From NCBI RefSeq assembly GCF_009730915.1, contig NC_052489.1, positions 1,922,001 to 1,986,000 on the forward strand: DNA of 64,000 nucleotides, given 5' to 3'. This DNA comes from Dioscorea cayenensis subsp. rotundata. Taxonomy: Eukaryota > Streptophyta > Magnoliopsida > Dioscoreales > Dioscoreaceae. Within the stretch, counting starts at the first letter, position 1. Each line of letters starts with the position of its first letter. The notes under the pieces are model-generated. The model had not been told where the DNA came from and did no database searches. It was given only the letters and a program-made list of their open reading frames with translations. This document shows positions 9,797-23,255 of the stretch, one piece after another. The position numbers and the translations under genes were made by a program.

Positions 9797-12700
9797 ATGT
9801 TTAGCAACTATTGTTACTATATATATATATACTATCTCTCTCTCTTTATATATATATATATATATATTCAAATATATATATTCAGACAAGCACATGATGC
9901 CTGCATTACTCCTATGTTTTGGAAGTTGATGACATTGTTGATTGATATCACAACCCCACATTTATATTATTGTTAAAACCTTGGATGGGAGATATATATA
10001 TATATATATATATATATGCATATTTGGGGGTTGTTTGGGGATTTTTTTTTTGGTGCATGTAATTTTCTCTAGTATTCATTTTTATTATTTTAATATGTTT
10101 TAAAAAAATATATTTATTTTCATTTTTTGGAGTATGTTGGATGTCATTATACAGCTTGTGTTATATTGATATTAATATATATATATATATATATATTTTT
10201 AATGGCATGTGAATGTTTTGCATGAGAGAGCCAAACTACTGTTGATGGTACGTAGCACCTTCCAATTCATTTATAGCTTATGTAGTTATGTATATACTTA
10301 AAAAATGAATAAAATAATTATATTATAATATTTTTAAAAATAAAATAAGAAAATATAAGAAATACATTGAATGGATTATTTTGTAAAATACATTAAAAAA
10401 ATTAGCATCTTAGTAAAGTATATTAATAAAAAATAATTTTTCTCATGCTATAATTCAATATATGGTAACAATTCAATAATTAAAATAACATTAGTCATTT
10501 AGATCTTTGGTCTAAACTTATTGAATTAGTTGATTTTATTACAGATGTTTTTATAATAGGATGAACAAGTATTACAAATATATTACTTCCTTTTATTATA
10601 TACCTACAAAAAATAAATGTATTAATTTAAATACTGGTGGTATGTAAACCAATTGAACAAAAACTATAATATTCAATTCTTAATTAATTAAAGAAATTTT
10701 ATTGATTTTTTATCATTCATATTTAAAATTGTACGTAAATAAATTTTTTTAGTTATACAAATTACGAAACTAAAATAAAAATAAACATACAAAAATAAAA
10801 TCAAACTCAAATACGAGCATAAAAAAAGAAAAAGAAAAAAACACATCATAACAAATAAGCTTAAAACATAAATTTACAAAGGAAAATAATTTAACACAAA
10901 ACATCATAATCAAACTCAAATATTAGTCCTTAACTAAAATTCTAATCTAAAAAACTAAAATCACATTCCAATACGCTAAATCAAACATTAATTAGCGTAG
11001 TGTAGAGAAAGAACACACTTTAATACCAAACTCAACCCATTTATTTAAAAGAAAAAAAACCCATAATTTTATTAATAAATGATGAACAAGCACAAAAAGA
11101 TAGAAACAAAAATACAAAGACACAAAACTAGGAATGTAACAACTAACTATATCTAGACAACTAAATTCTTGGGAGATAGAGAGAAAATAGAAGGGGTGAG
11201 AATATCAAATGTGCATATTAAGTAGTAATACAATGATATTTTAAAAAAACATGAAATAAAAACAAAAACAGAAATAATATAAATATCAAATAAATAAATA
11301 ATAATAAAAAAAGGAAAAAAATGGGTAGAAAAAGCAAGGTGGGGATGTCAGAGAAGTGTTGGGTGAAGTTGGGTGGCATAAATTGTAATGTTATATATTT
11401 GTAGGGTCCCCAACATCCGACGTGATTGCACTCTTCAGGACTCTTCTGCATGCCTTGCCTCCTCTCCATGCATCATTCACACGTGCCCATGTTTTCTCTC
11501 TTTTATCGTAATGTAAAATTTTTAATATAGTTTATATTTATATATAAAAAGTAAAATCATTTTACTAATTAGTGTAGTAATTGATATGATCAAGTAAATT
11601 TATAGCGAACAAATTCTAAAGAGTCAAACTAAAACAGATAAATTTATAATAATAGTACCATTTTAATATTAAAAATATTATAGTTCATTTCAAATACATG
11701 TGCATTGTAAATGTAGGATTATAATATTATATTAATATAAAATCAAAGCTAGAGTTAAAAAGATAAATAAAAAAGGCCCTATAAGAATGGCATGATTAAT
11801 TGATGCTATAATTTATATATATATATATGGTTTTGGATCTGAAGTGTTGGATATTTTATTTAACAATAATATCAATGTGTAGTCACATCTAAGTATGGTC
11901 ACGTCTAGGCTTTATATTAGTTTCATCTGTTCACTGTTTCTTATAAAATAAACTTAAAATAGATAGTCCATTGATGGATCGACAAATGTGAGACTAACTA
12001 ATTTTTTTTTCCAAGCAAATTACTAATACCAACAATTAATATAACAACATGCATGCATGATGAATATATATATATATAAATATATTCAATAAGAGTAATG
12101 AAGTCTAGTATACAAAGGTAATAAATCAATAAAGTGGATCCAAATAGAACCAGACCCAAGTTGGAAAGGTTGAGACCACTTCACCCACTTAATCTTTCTC
12201 TTGGACCACACTCGTGGTTTTTTTTTTAAATTTTTTGTCATAATCATTAGTTTTTTAATCTTTCTCGTGAACCACCCACGATAATTTTTTTTTTTAATTT
12301 TTAACCTAATTATTAGTTTTTTATAACTAATCCAAATTGAGATAATGAAATGTACCTGTTTTCAATGTATATAATTGACATTCATAAAAATCAGAATTCA
12401 AAACCACTTATTTAAATAACTCAGAACTAGATCAATTCCGGTTTTCATTCTCAAATTAATAAATATATATTTTATATAAATAAAATTAAATTTTATATTT
12501 TAAAATTATAAATCAAGCTCCACATCTATCATAAATAGCAACATTGAAATAGACTAAAATAATTCCATGTGAAAATAAAAAAACAAGTTTTTTCTTTCGT
12601 ATTTTTTTGATTGTCTCAAGGATAAGAACAAAGACACAAAATGTCGGGCGGCCTTAATCGAAGTCGGCAATAGTAAGATAGCATTGCATCAATGAGTTGA

Positions 12701-13132
12701 GAAAGAATCAATAAACAGTATACTTGCAGTGCATGTATGATCTCTTGTTAGCTTGCATGTCATTTAAGCACTAGTAGTACTCCATGCAAACTCTGGTTTG
12801 TTGTTGCAACAGAGGTGACATGCCATGTCTAGTACTTTGAACCACTGTGTTAACAGGTAGAATGAGACTTTTGTTGTCATGTAATGTAATGTAATGTGAT
12901 CTCTAATGTAATAATGCATGTAATGCATATAATGCAACTGAGGTACATGCATGGTATGATTTGAAAGAGGTATTGGCCCACATGCAAGTATTGTTTTTTT
13001 TTCTATTTTTTTATCACTTTGTCACTGACTTGTTAGACTTCATGATCTACAGAAACATTTCTGAAATCTTAGCAGTTTTGTTTTTGTTTTGGTTTTTGTT
13101 CATGAAGTGATTTGTGTTTGTGTGTTTGTGTG

Positions 13133-13169
<37 letters not shown>

Positions 13170-14951
13170 CATTAATTAACACAGTGAGGTACAGTTGGTG
13201 CTAGATAGTATTCAGGGTGGCAGGATGGGAAGTTTGATGTTTTCATGATCAGAGTTGGTCTTATGGCTAAATCACAAGCACATAGTGTTGAAATATACTT
13301 ATTCAGTACAGTTTGATTTTATATCAGGTCTACTGTTATCAATGTTTTATTAGTTAACTAAGATCATGTTGGTATATAGCAACCTGCCAACAGCTCCTTA
13401 GCTTAACGACACCCGATCCTTTGTGTCCGGATGAAAAACCAAAAATTCATACTCTGTAGTATAGAGTGAGGGTGTGTCGTGTTTAGCATAGTTAGAAAGC
13501 ATGTATACGCTTTTTGACATATGACTTGTTCATATTTATAATATATATAAATATATGACTTACATTTAGAAATGATTTATTATTTTTAAAATAATCAAAT
13601 GGGTTTTATTTATTCTTAAAAAAGTAAATAATTAAGGGATTTTATAAATATATATAAAAGACAAACAATAGTTTACAAATTAACTTGCATAAATAGTGAC
13701 AATAACCTTATTATTTGTGTTACAAAGTTCTTACTTATCAAATTTAAGTTTTTGGGTACGTACATCATTTACCTTGATATCAAAACTAGATTTTATTGAA
13801 GTAATTAAAGATCTTACATTAGTTAATTTAGTAATATAAATATGAAAAATATAATTATGGGTGTTTCAATATATTAGAATAATTTTTCGGATTAACTTAA
13901 ATCTAAATAATATGTTTGTTTTGTATTTAATATAACATAAACTTGATTTATTTGGGTTTTTTGCAACGTGTAATTTATAAAATTACCACGTGTTGAGAGG
14001 GGTGTATAGTAAATAATAGCCCATATAATTAGTTAATTGATAAATATATATTAAAATATAAAAGTTTGGGACTTTTATACTATTAGTTTAAGTTTAACGA
14101 TTGAATTAGAGTCAGACAACATATTTAGTTCGCACATATATATTCAAGTTTATCACAACAAAAAATAATCACCATCCTTTTATATTATGGGTTACACCCA
14201 TGAGGATTTTATTAGTTTGATTGAATTTGAAGTTTTGTTGTTTAAATAAATTTTGATAGGTCAAAATCAATATATTTCAGGTGGTTTACGACACTAACTG
14301 ATGTCTTAAAAGAAGGAAAAAGATGGTGAGAGTTTAAATTCCACATAAAAAAATAACTCTGCAAGAGTTTAAATCTCATACAAACCCTAATAATTCAAGA
14401 AGAGGGCGCGGAGTCAAACTTCGCGCATGTCCCTTAACTAACTGGGGCTTATTCCCTTCGTCATAATATATATACATGATAGAAAAATCTTATCTAAAGC
14501 TGAACACTTACAAAATTAATATCAATTAAATATAATTAATGTTTAGTAATATTAATATTTTCTGTGGGAATTAATTAAAATATTAAAAATTAATTAAAAA
14601 TAAAAACAATTGTTTGCATGGTTTTCGAGTTGATGCCCCAGGATCTTACCATATCTTTAGCTTCCACTAATTATTTATTAGATAAACACCAATCAAGTAT
14701 CACTTAGCCAAACCACATAATTTTTCAGGGAAAAATATGAAGAAATGGAAGGGTAATACATGGAATCAAACCTGACAATCTTATTTCTGCATCTCAGAAT
14801 CATGAAAACTAGTTCAATAAACAGTGAAAATGATACAATTTACAACCTCCAAATGTAAGTAAAAGACTTTGAAACCCAAAAAAATGAAAGAATACTTCTG
14901 CTTTGTTTATTTTGCTCTGGTTACATGAATCACAAAGATTGATGAAATATA
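9797..14951. other. Gene-poor AT-rich spacer
   Basis: About 5 kb of AT-rich DNA with many (TA)n tracts, a GT/AT microsatellite near 13111-13170, AATGT-type repeats near 12880-12930, a tandem duplication near 12191 and possible SINE remains near 14283-14420. No gene recognised. Confidence 0.6.
12191..12322. repeat. 66-bp tandem duplication
   Basis: Two diverged copies both start AATCTTTCTC, contain a GGACCACAC or GAACCACCC block with a T-run, and end in an ATTAGTTTTTT block. Copies start at 12191 and 12257. Confidence 0.75.
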
Positions 14952-17900
14952 TCATCCAGAAAAGACCCTGTTCTTGATTATTTTCTCGGCTTCTGCCGTC
15001 GTTATAAGTCTGAAGCCTTTCTCTTTTAACCATATCTCTTTCGATATCAGTATTGCGTCTTTAAGCTGCTTTTCCTCCATCTTTAGCATCCTCAAGGCCT
15101 CGCTTAACCTCGGAAAGAAGCCTTCGGGCCTCAGACACCACGCGGCAAAAACCCGGAACAATACTTCCATATCACTGCCAAACCTCTGCACACCACCATT
15201 ATAGAACTTCGCATTGCTCATTAGAATGCCACTGAAAAGAAGCTGATCCACTGCACCAGCTACCGTTCGCCAAACTGCGACAAAGTCTGTTCCATTGATT
15301 TCCTGTTCAAGATTAGAGATCTTCCCTTGAAGATAGTCCAGGGCAGCTAGGAAGGTTTTGGACACAGTCCATTCTTCAGCTTTCTCCTGCCATTGCTTCC
15401 TGTTCTTGATGTATTCTCGGCAGCGTGCATCGAACCCCCTTAATACCACAGTTGAGATTTTATCAACCCATTCAATTCGGAACTTCTTTAATGCATTAAG
15501 CTCTTCCTCAAAAATACAGCTCCCTCCATTACCCTCTTTGGATATTGTTTCCATTTCCAGAAAGAAGACATCCTCACACCACTCTGTTAAAATCGATTCA
15601 CAGTACCGAGCTGCGTTAATTGAGTTAGAAACTTTAGTTAAAGCATCATCATCTGCTAAGGCAGTAAGCCCCTCTGCCTCCTGGCAGCGGCGAAGCAAGC
15701 ACTCCAAAAATTCTCGAATGATAGGGGCCCCTGCCAATCTGATGAACCTTGTTCTAAGCGAAATGCTTGGCAATGGCCGAGATCGATCTATGATAGCTGA
15801 TAAGCATTGCAGAACAACACCAGAAACTGCAGCAGATTTATAATCCTCTGAACCGGACATGAGCACAGTCCCCTGAATCTTTGTCTTCCAAATCTTATCA
15901 TCCTCTATTGCTGGCTTCAGCTTAGAAAGCACGTCCGCAAGCTCAATCTCAGCCCATATGTCAAGCCAGTCAGGGCGATCACAGAAAACAGAAAGAAATG
16001 AGACCCTCTGTAGATTCTCTTCATCTGCTACAGATATTGAGAGTCCTGAATTTGTTATCATGGACTGAACTCGCTTATCAAAAGTAATCATTAAATCAAC
16101 GAGATGAAGCCAAGAGATCCTAGCCTGTGATGAGACATCACTCAGATCACCTTCCTGCAGGTGATCTATATATTTTGGGAAAATCTCTTTTGCTAGATAA
16201 GTGGTAAGTGAGGTCACCATAGCTGAAATCCACTCTTCCCTGCAACTGTAACCCACTAGTCTTGCCTTGTCAACCATAGGTTGTAAAATCTCATCCATGG
16301 AGTCCACAAAATCCCTGGTGATCTTGTAGACAAGAGTAAAGATGAATTCTGGCTTCTCAATCCACTTTGAGAAATGGCGCTGTGATGCCAGTGATATTGG
16401 ATTAACCAGCTCCTCAATCACCCACAGTGGTTGGCGTAGGGCTATTTGCAGATTATGCCCTTCAAGTTGTCGGGATTTCCTTCTACTCTGCAGCTCCTGG
16501 AGCTTGCATAGGGAAAGGAAACTATTGCAATACTTGGTCTTCAAGTCCTTATTCATTGTGAAAAGAGGATTGGTAAAATCTGCAGATTTCACTGTGGTAG
16601 AATTCACAGAATTAGAAGTGGAGAGTGGAGGAGGCCACCCAAGCGATGCAAGTAGAGAGCGGTGATCTGCAATTGCCTGTGGTCTTAGAACTGCTAAAGC
16701 TCGATCAACTCTGTGATCTACAGCAGAGACTAGGCGGGTCCACTGTGGCCTTGATCCGGAAACAGAAGTCAGGATGTCCTCTATTTGCTTCAAAGAGTTG
16801 CTGGCTGTTAGATGAATTTCCTGCCGAGAAGAAAAGACAGGAAGTCAGTGGCTCGAATTTTGGGAAAACAAAACCTGATCCTCTCTCTGATCAGGCATTG
16901 AACTCGCACCTCTGAATTAACTGCACTAGGAGCTCTAAGTTTTCCAGCCACAGAAAAAACCGCATCTTCAACATCACCAATCAGACTGTCAAGCTTTAAT
17001 GCTGTCTCTGCCTTAGAATAAGCAAGGTCATTAGAACCAAGGAAATAACATTAGCTGATAACAGTTAACAGAAAATTGCCCATGAAGAAAATGGGTCTTC
17101 AAACCAACATACTGGTTCATCAATTCATGCCCAGCTTCCAAACATGTAAAATAATAACAAAATAGATACAGCAATCTGTCAATTCAAGTTAGCAGCATGA
17201 AACTCACTCCACTTCTTCCACCATTCTTACCCATGTCCAACCATTCACATATTTCAAAATTCTCCACTTTGAATTTACAGTTAATATTCCATCCCAGCCA
17301 TTTGAACTACATAGGAAAAACCAAATGCACCACTCTATATGGTTCGTTTATTATGATTTTTCTTTTCCTTTCCTTCTTGTGTGGCATAAACTTAACACTG
17401 GCCAATTATGTTACAGTGAGGAACCACAGCGATGGCGCACTGCTATGCAGTTTGGTTCTCCAATAAAAACACAAACATTATATGAAGATAATCATACTTC
17501 AAACATAAGGAAAAGTAAATGATTGGTTATCATATCAAAAAGCTAATCTACTGCAATTTTCTAATGGACCAAAATAAAAAAAGCTATTCAAAGGTGCATG
17601 GAGGTGACAGTGTTTTGTGGGTCACTATTCTATTGATTAAAGTATGTTATTTTAGCATCACAAAAAAATAATATTTTGTCACGGACTATATGATCATGTG
17701 ACAAATTCTTGATGTATTATACTGAGTCCAAAAAAAAAAACACAAAAAGCACAAAAAAACCAAAAACCCTAACATTTTATTACTTCATCAGAAGAGACTG
17801 TGTTTGCAGTACTTTGATTGACGACTAAAGCATAAACACCAGGATGTTATTACTTTGCAATTGGAAGAAATTACAAGAAAGGCATAATCAACATTCAAAC

Positions 17901-19256
17901 AGAAGAGAAAAACAAAATGAATTCACATAAAACAATGAAAAAAAAAGCCATTGGAGAAATTTCAAATTTGATTTTCAACATGCTAGAGAACAGGATAACT
18001 TCAATTATGAAGACCGATCAACTTGGGATCCAAGAAAGACTATATTTGATTACTTATATTAATGGAGTTCAACAAATAATTTTCCTAGTTTTCAATTAAT
18101 TTTGGCTTGTATTAATAGCAGAGAACCTGGCCAATGCATTCATCTTTTCTACGGGTTTTCAGAACTCATTAAGTCTCCACAGAATCGCATAAAAGAGACT
18201 ACCATTCATGTGAACATGCTATATTTGATAAGAATAGGTTTAGAAAACAAATTATATGGGAAATAGGAAAAACAAAAAAAGTGTTCCAGTATACCACAGT
18301 CCATTGTCCAGTTTGTCATGAATACTGATGGAGGTTAAAACTAACAAACTTTTTTCAAAAGAAAATTGTACACAATTAACAGCAACAGTATATAGAATAG
18401 CCCCATAATCACAAGCATCCTATCAGAGTAACTCACACTCATTGTAACAACAGGAAAGGAAATCAAAATGCTCTAAATTGCTAGGTTCATACTTTAAATC
18501 ATTAAAAGAGCTTTCCAACCAAATTATGAACTTTTGGTTTACCGCTTTGGGTATTAGTACTATGGCTTTCAACCATTGACGTCATTCCTTGCGGCAACCA
18601 CTGGAATATTACAGAACGATCTAAAGTTTTATCAAAGCAAACAGGATTACAGAAGCATAGATGGCCAAAAGATATAATATTTCTATCGTTATTTTCTAAC
18701 TAAGCAATCAAAATGCAACAAAATTCGAACTTTAAACAGCCAGAACAATCCGAAATGGAACAAAGATTTCACTCACCAGCATAAGCTCGCACAGTCTCCA
18801 CCCTTGCCACCTCTCTGGCCAACGCCGGCAGCTCCTCCGCAACGATCTGCTCGCTCCTCCCATCTAAATCCTCAATACAAAATCACTCAAATCACACAGA
18901 ACCCAATCCTCTAACCCTAAAAATTACTCTCAAAGTCAATCATCCAAACCTCGAGGTGACCCACAAGCAGGAGATCGGAATTGGGTTAGCCCCGTGCGGA
19001 CACTGGCAAGGAGACCACGGGCATCCGCCGACCTTGAGGCATGAGCGGCGATAGAGTCTGAGAGCCTTTGTCCGAGATCAGAGAGAGACGTCTCGAGATC
19101 GGAGCAACGGCAGCGAAGCTCAACTTCTAGGTCGGATGCGCGGGAGAGGTCGTCAGCAGTGTGGAGGCAGGAAGAGAGGAATCCCAACAGCGCCGGAGAG
19201 ATGGCCGTGCTTCTCGGAAGCGGCGGCGGCGGCGTCGACGGCGACGCACCCACCAT
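14952..19256 (-). CDS. MAG2: RINT1-like protein MAG2, ER-Golgi tether, 4 exons
   Basis: Encodes a 786-residue protein of the RINT1/TIP20 family. In Arabidopsis MAG2 (795 aa) tethers COPI vesicles at the ER with MIP partners and is needed for export of seed storage proteins. Exons on the minus strand are 18950-19256, 18777-18863, 16910-17007 and 14952-16820, with consistent phases. The N-terminal exon encodes a proline- and serine-rich start (MVGASPSTPPPPLPRSTA) and a predicted helical heptad region. The large last exon carries the conserved RINT1 domain, including QRHFSKWIEKPEFIFTLVYK, KARLVGYSCREEWISAMV and a C-terminus ending KIIKNRVFSG. Intron 2 is 1.77 kb; the others are under 90 bases. 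No frame breaks. The choice of MAG2 over the MAG2-like paralogue is by general resemblance only. Confidence 0.93.
17008..18776 (-). other. MAG2 intron 2
   Basis: The long intron is AT-rich. It has no recognisable element, and its short open frames look accidental. Confidence 0.6.
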
Positions 19257-19434
19257 TGCTTTGAAGCTCAGAGGAGAAGGTTAAGCGGTTGTGATCTAAA
19301 TCGGAGAAGAAGATTGCTACATGTTATTGGGCCGAACTGGGCCCATAGACCACACGAAAACCTGGCCCATTAAGATCAACTAGAGATAACTGGGCCAACC
19401 GGCCAAATTTAGTAGACTACGTCAACCCGGCAAA

Positions 19435-19954
19435 GGTTTGACTAGGGCTGTAAGTGTACCAAGCTGCTCGTGAGTTACTCGAAGTTCGGCTAGGAGAAAA
19501 CTTGTTCATCAAGTAAATGAGCCAAGTTCGAGCTTAACTTTTGAATTCAAATTATTAAACTAGTCAAGCTCAAGCCACGTGCTGCTCGGCTGGATAATGC
19601 TCGCAAGCCTACTAACAAGTGTGTTAAACAAGCCTGATAACGAACTTATTAATTGCGAAGCTGTTTAAATGAGCTTGTTAAATGTGATTTTTTTTCCTAA
19701 GTATGAATAAATTCATGTATTAAAAATAATTTTTTAAATAATTTTTTAAATTTCAAGCGAGTTCCAAGCTCGGCTCAGTTTTATCATAAATGAGCTACTT
19801 TTCAGCCGAGCTTGAGTTTAATTTTTCTATCTCGAGTGAAACTTGAGCTTATAAGTTTGGGCTCGAATCAAGTTTGAGCCTGTAGTTAATTCTATTGAGC
19901 TGATCTCTAACACTTCAAAGCTCAGCTCAGTTGGATTACACTCCTAGGTTTGAC
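19435..19954. mobile_element. hAT-type MITE with 8-bp target duplication
   Basis: The element spans 19443-19946 (504 bases). It is flanked by perfect 8-bp direct repeats GGTTTGAC (19435-19442 and 19947-19954). Ends are imperfect inverted repeats: TAGGGCTGTAAGTGTACC at the left, and the reverse of the right end starts TAGGAGTGTAATCCAACT. The interior is rich in AGCTCGAG/GAGCTTG-like words, as in known plant non-autonomous hAT families. It has no coding capacity. Confidence 0.85.
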
Positions 19955-20200
19955 ACTATGAATTCAATGGTTTGTGTTAAGCTATATAGTAGTAGTTTAT
20001 GTTGATCTGAATAGCAACCCCATCATGGCTCATTTGCCACCTTGAGTTCAAAAGTTTATTTTTAATCTGCGTATAAAACGTATCAAGCCCGGCATGACCC
20101 ATTTGGCACTTTGACTTCAAAGGTTATTTTAATTTGTGCAGCCGACATGGCGTTGACATGACTCAAACACCATATACCAGCATTGACTCCGTCTCCAAAT
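19955..20200. repeat. Degenerate tandem units beside the MITE
   Basis: Blocks of the form CCCGGCATGACCC...TTTGGCAC...TTGACTTCAAAGGTT recur about 90 bases apart (near 20020 and 20090). A related block is split by the MITE (about 19420-19442 and 19955-19975). Confidence 0.4.
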
Positions 20201-20230
20201 GAACAAATGTGTTTGTTAAAAATTCTCAAA

Positions 20231-20234
<4 letters not shown>

Positions 20235-20266
<32 letters not shown>
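20235..20266. repeat. (TA)n microsatellite
   Basis: About 16 TA units without interruption. Confidence 0.95.
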
Positions 20267-20271
<5 letters not shown>

Positions 20272-23255
20272 AGTGATTTTCAAACTCAATTTCCAAGCTG
20301 GTAAGATAAACGAGATAAATTTGAACACTTCTGAGCTCCATTCGTTAATGTTCATGAATAGTTTTAAATACTGTAGCACACTAGTATTATAGTAATTTAA
20401 GTATTTCATTTTTATTGTAGACGTACGCACTATAGTTAAATTACTATTCCTAATGAGTCGAGCCTGAGACTAACAAATGAAGTTCAAAATAGACTAAATT
20501 CAGACTTAAACTTCGTTAAAATAGTGTCACTTCAAACTTCAACATAGCAAAACTCAGCTAAGCTTGACTCTACTTAATTACATCTCTAACATTCCGATAA
20601 ACCATTAATATAAACTTTAACATTAATGAATTTAAAAAATACAAATACATAAACGTATTACTATATAAGCAGTGCATTAGATATATAAATCAAATTCAAC
20701 ATTATATCAAATGTATAAAAAAAAAAACTTAAAGATGTACACATCAACAGTACAATAACAGTTTAATATTTAGAAATCACAATTGAAAAAGATGGACAAT
20801 TAACTAGAATAACGAGGTGTTTTAGCGAAACTGATTGTAAAAGAGGGTAAATCAGGCACGTTAAAATGGTAAAAATACAAAAGTCTAAATATCTTATGTT
20901 TATATATATATATAATAAAATAATACCAATCATAATCACAATATTATCCATGAGTGGTTTTACACCCATTTTCTTGGAAGTTTCATGGTCTTATGCGCAC
21001 CCTGAAACACGGGATAAACGAGGGGGGGGCCATGCTCTTTATTTTTATTTTTATTTATCTATTTATTTATTTTTTTGAAGGAACCTTCCAGATAAGAAAG
21101 AATATGGAATATTCTTTTCAATTAATGCACTTCATGTATCTATTTATTTATTGCTCTCGTTTTTAACATTCTCCTGCTAATATTCTTTTTTTTATTATTT
21201 TAAAATTAAGATATATATTAAAAAAAAATCCAGATTTTATAATTATATTAAATTATTATTTTAACAAGGAAAAAAGAAAAAAGAAATACTAGTAGTACAA
21301 AGTATTAGCATGGGGAAATAGCTATAGGACTCTTAGCATATACCTTTGTCTCGTAGCAAAGGAACAGAATCATGGAGATGCGTGGATGATCGGACGGTCA
21401 ATAATGCGTCTCAGGCCATGCATCGCTGAAATCGAGATACGATCAAAGGCTAGAAAAAGGCGTGTCTGGTGGTACCGCTGCGTGCTGTACTTTTAAAGTG
21501 GTCCTTTTCTTCCAGCCAATCATGTGCGCAGACCACCAGACAAACGGAAGCGGTTTCCGCTCGCTCTGACACGTGTCGCCTTCCTGTAGGTCCCTGACTC
21601 CTGTATACGGTTCTCCTCGGTCACAGTAGATCCCTTTCCTTTCGTAGTATTATGGGATGCCTTCTTACTTTTTCCCCCTTTATAAAAAACAAAATTTTAT
21701 ATACATACATATATACACACACACTTATCTTATGAATGTAAATTATATAATATCAATGTTTTATAGGGGGCATATGTGTAAAAACCATTTATTTCTTTTC
21801 CTTTATGTCTTTTCAATTACTGTGCATTTTATAATCATATAAAGTTTTATAAAATAAAAAATATTTTAAAAAAATGGAAGGAAAGCATGATTTGAAGAAG
21901 AAAACAGAGTACAAACACTGCTTGTATTTGCATTCCTGTCATTTTGTACTGCAGTTTAACAAGAAACCAGTACTGCTTCACAGAAAAACAACATCACAAA
22001 CCAAGATTTCCAAAATTCAATGCAAAATCAAATCTGTGTAAAAAATTTTTTTTGTTACATTTAAGCAAGAAAAATTATGGAACATCGAAAAAAAAAAAAT
22101 GCAGTAAGAAATAGAGAATGCTAAACAATAAATCCGATCAAAGAAAAGTTGAAAGAAAAGACATATTGATCGCGAGATCGATATAATGCAGTTTCTCGAG
22201 TCACTTTCGAACACGAAGCATGATTAAAATTTCTGAAGATAGAATGCGAAGAAAAAATAAAAAAGGTTCAGAAGAGGTAACACGCCACATGATATCAGGA
22301 TTCCAAAAACAAAACTATCACTTTCGATTTCAATTTCATTACAACGTGCGACAATTACTATCCAAACAAAAATAGCTTCCATCTTCATCCATTCACATTT
22401 ATGCAAACCCAAATATATATCACAATGTTACAGATAACCATATTTGAAGGAAATTTAACTTTTCCTGCATTTAAAACAAGAGATACACACCGAAAAACAG
22501 ATACAGAGTTCAATTTGGAAGATATTTTACCTGAAAAGAAAACTAATACTTTATATCGATAAGGCAAGAACATCCGACATGCATTTCTTTTGTAGTTTTC
22601 AGGAATTAAATGGCCGTTATGCGAAGGTGATCACAAGACGGACAAAAATGTAGACAATGCAAATATCTAAACATATACCGGTGAGATCTGCAAATTCCAC
22701 ATGAAGAACATGATTGATTTAATGCCTGGTTACAAATTCTATATGAATCTTAATGCAAGCAAATTAACAAGATTCATCAGAGGTTGTGACCAATTATATT
22801 GTTGTATCAGAAATCAACAAACTGCTTAAATTAAGAATGAACCAAGAATTTAATTCAGTGAACAGATGTCGGATTTAACGGAAAAGGTACAAAGGACAGG
22901 TAGAACCACAGACACATTCATCATATTATTTCCTTGATGCAGAACTAGTTATTAGTATATCATCACAATACTGCATGATTCCATTTCTGCTCTCCCATTT
23001 TAACAGAAAAAACTACTAGAAAATGAAATTCTTCAAGAGTAAATTCATGAGATAAACCATGAAAGGGGAGAGAAAAAAAAAAAACCGAAGAGCACAAGCG
23101 TTACATAAAAACAAGAGTTCTATTAAATCTTGAGTAAAATCTGAAAGCTCAAAATGGCAGAGATTACCCATTGGGTGCCTTTGGACAGGCCAATCTTGTA
23201 CATCATCCCCTCTTGACAGGGGAATATACGATACATTTGGCGTCATAAAAATCAA
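20267..23255. other. Spacer and F-box gene 3' side
   Basis: 20.3-21.3 kb is AT-rich, with a possible solo end of a hAT-like element near 20445-20592. 21.33-21.65 kb is a GC-richer promoter-like island. 21.9-23.25 kb probably holds the 3' untranslated region of the F-box/kelch gene; a minus-strand donor-like site (CAGGTAAAAT) near 22530 suggests a spliced 3' region. Confidence 0.45.
21330..21650. promoter_or_regulatory. Orphan promoter-like island
   Basis: A GC-richer stretch in AT-rich DNA with a CACGTG G-box (21570-21575) and a CCAAT box (AGCCAATCATG). No convincing gene starts on either side. Confidence 0.3.

Noticed and set aside
9741-9929. Open frame of repeated Tyr and Ile/Tyr
   Set aside because: It is the translation of (ATT)n and (TA)n microsatellites.
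11218-11469. Hydrophobic 83-codon frame
   Set aside because: Low-complexity Phe/Leu/Ile from A/T runs, with no supporting promoter or homology.
12660-12960. Possible microRNA hairpin
   Set aside because: By eye no match to common plant miRNA families (miR156, 159, 160, 164, 166, 167, 171, 172, 319, 390, 393-396), and no convincing long stem.
13390-13495. Imperfect inverted repeat ACGACACCC / GGGTGTGTCGT
   Set aside because: Short arms, no target duplication and no family resemblance.
14974-16665. Several plus-strand frames opposite MAG2
   Set aside because: Shadows of the long minus-strand MAG2 exon, whose protein is conserved.
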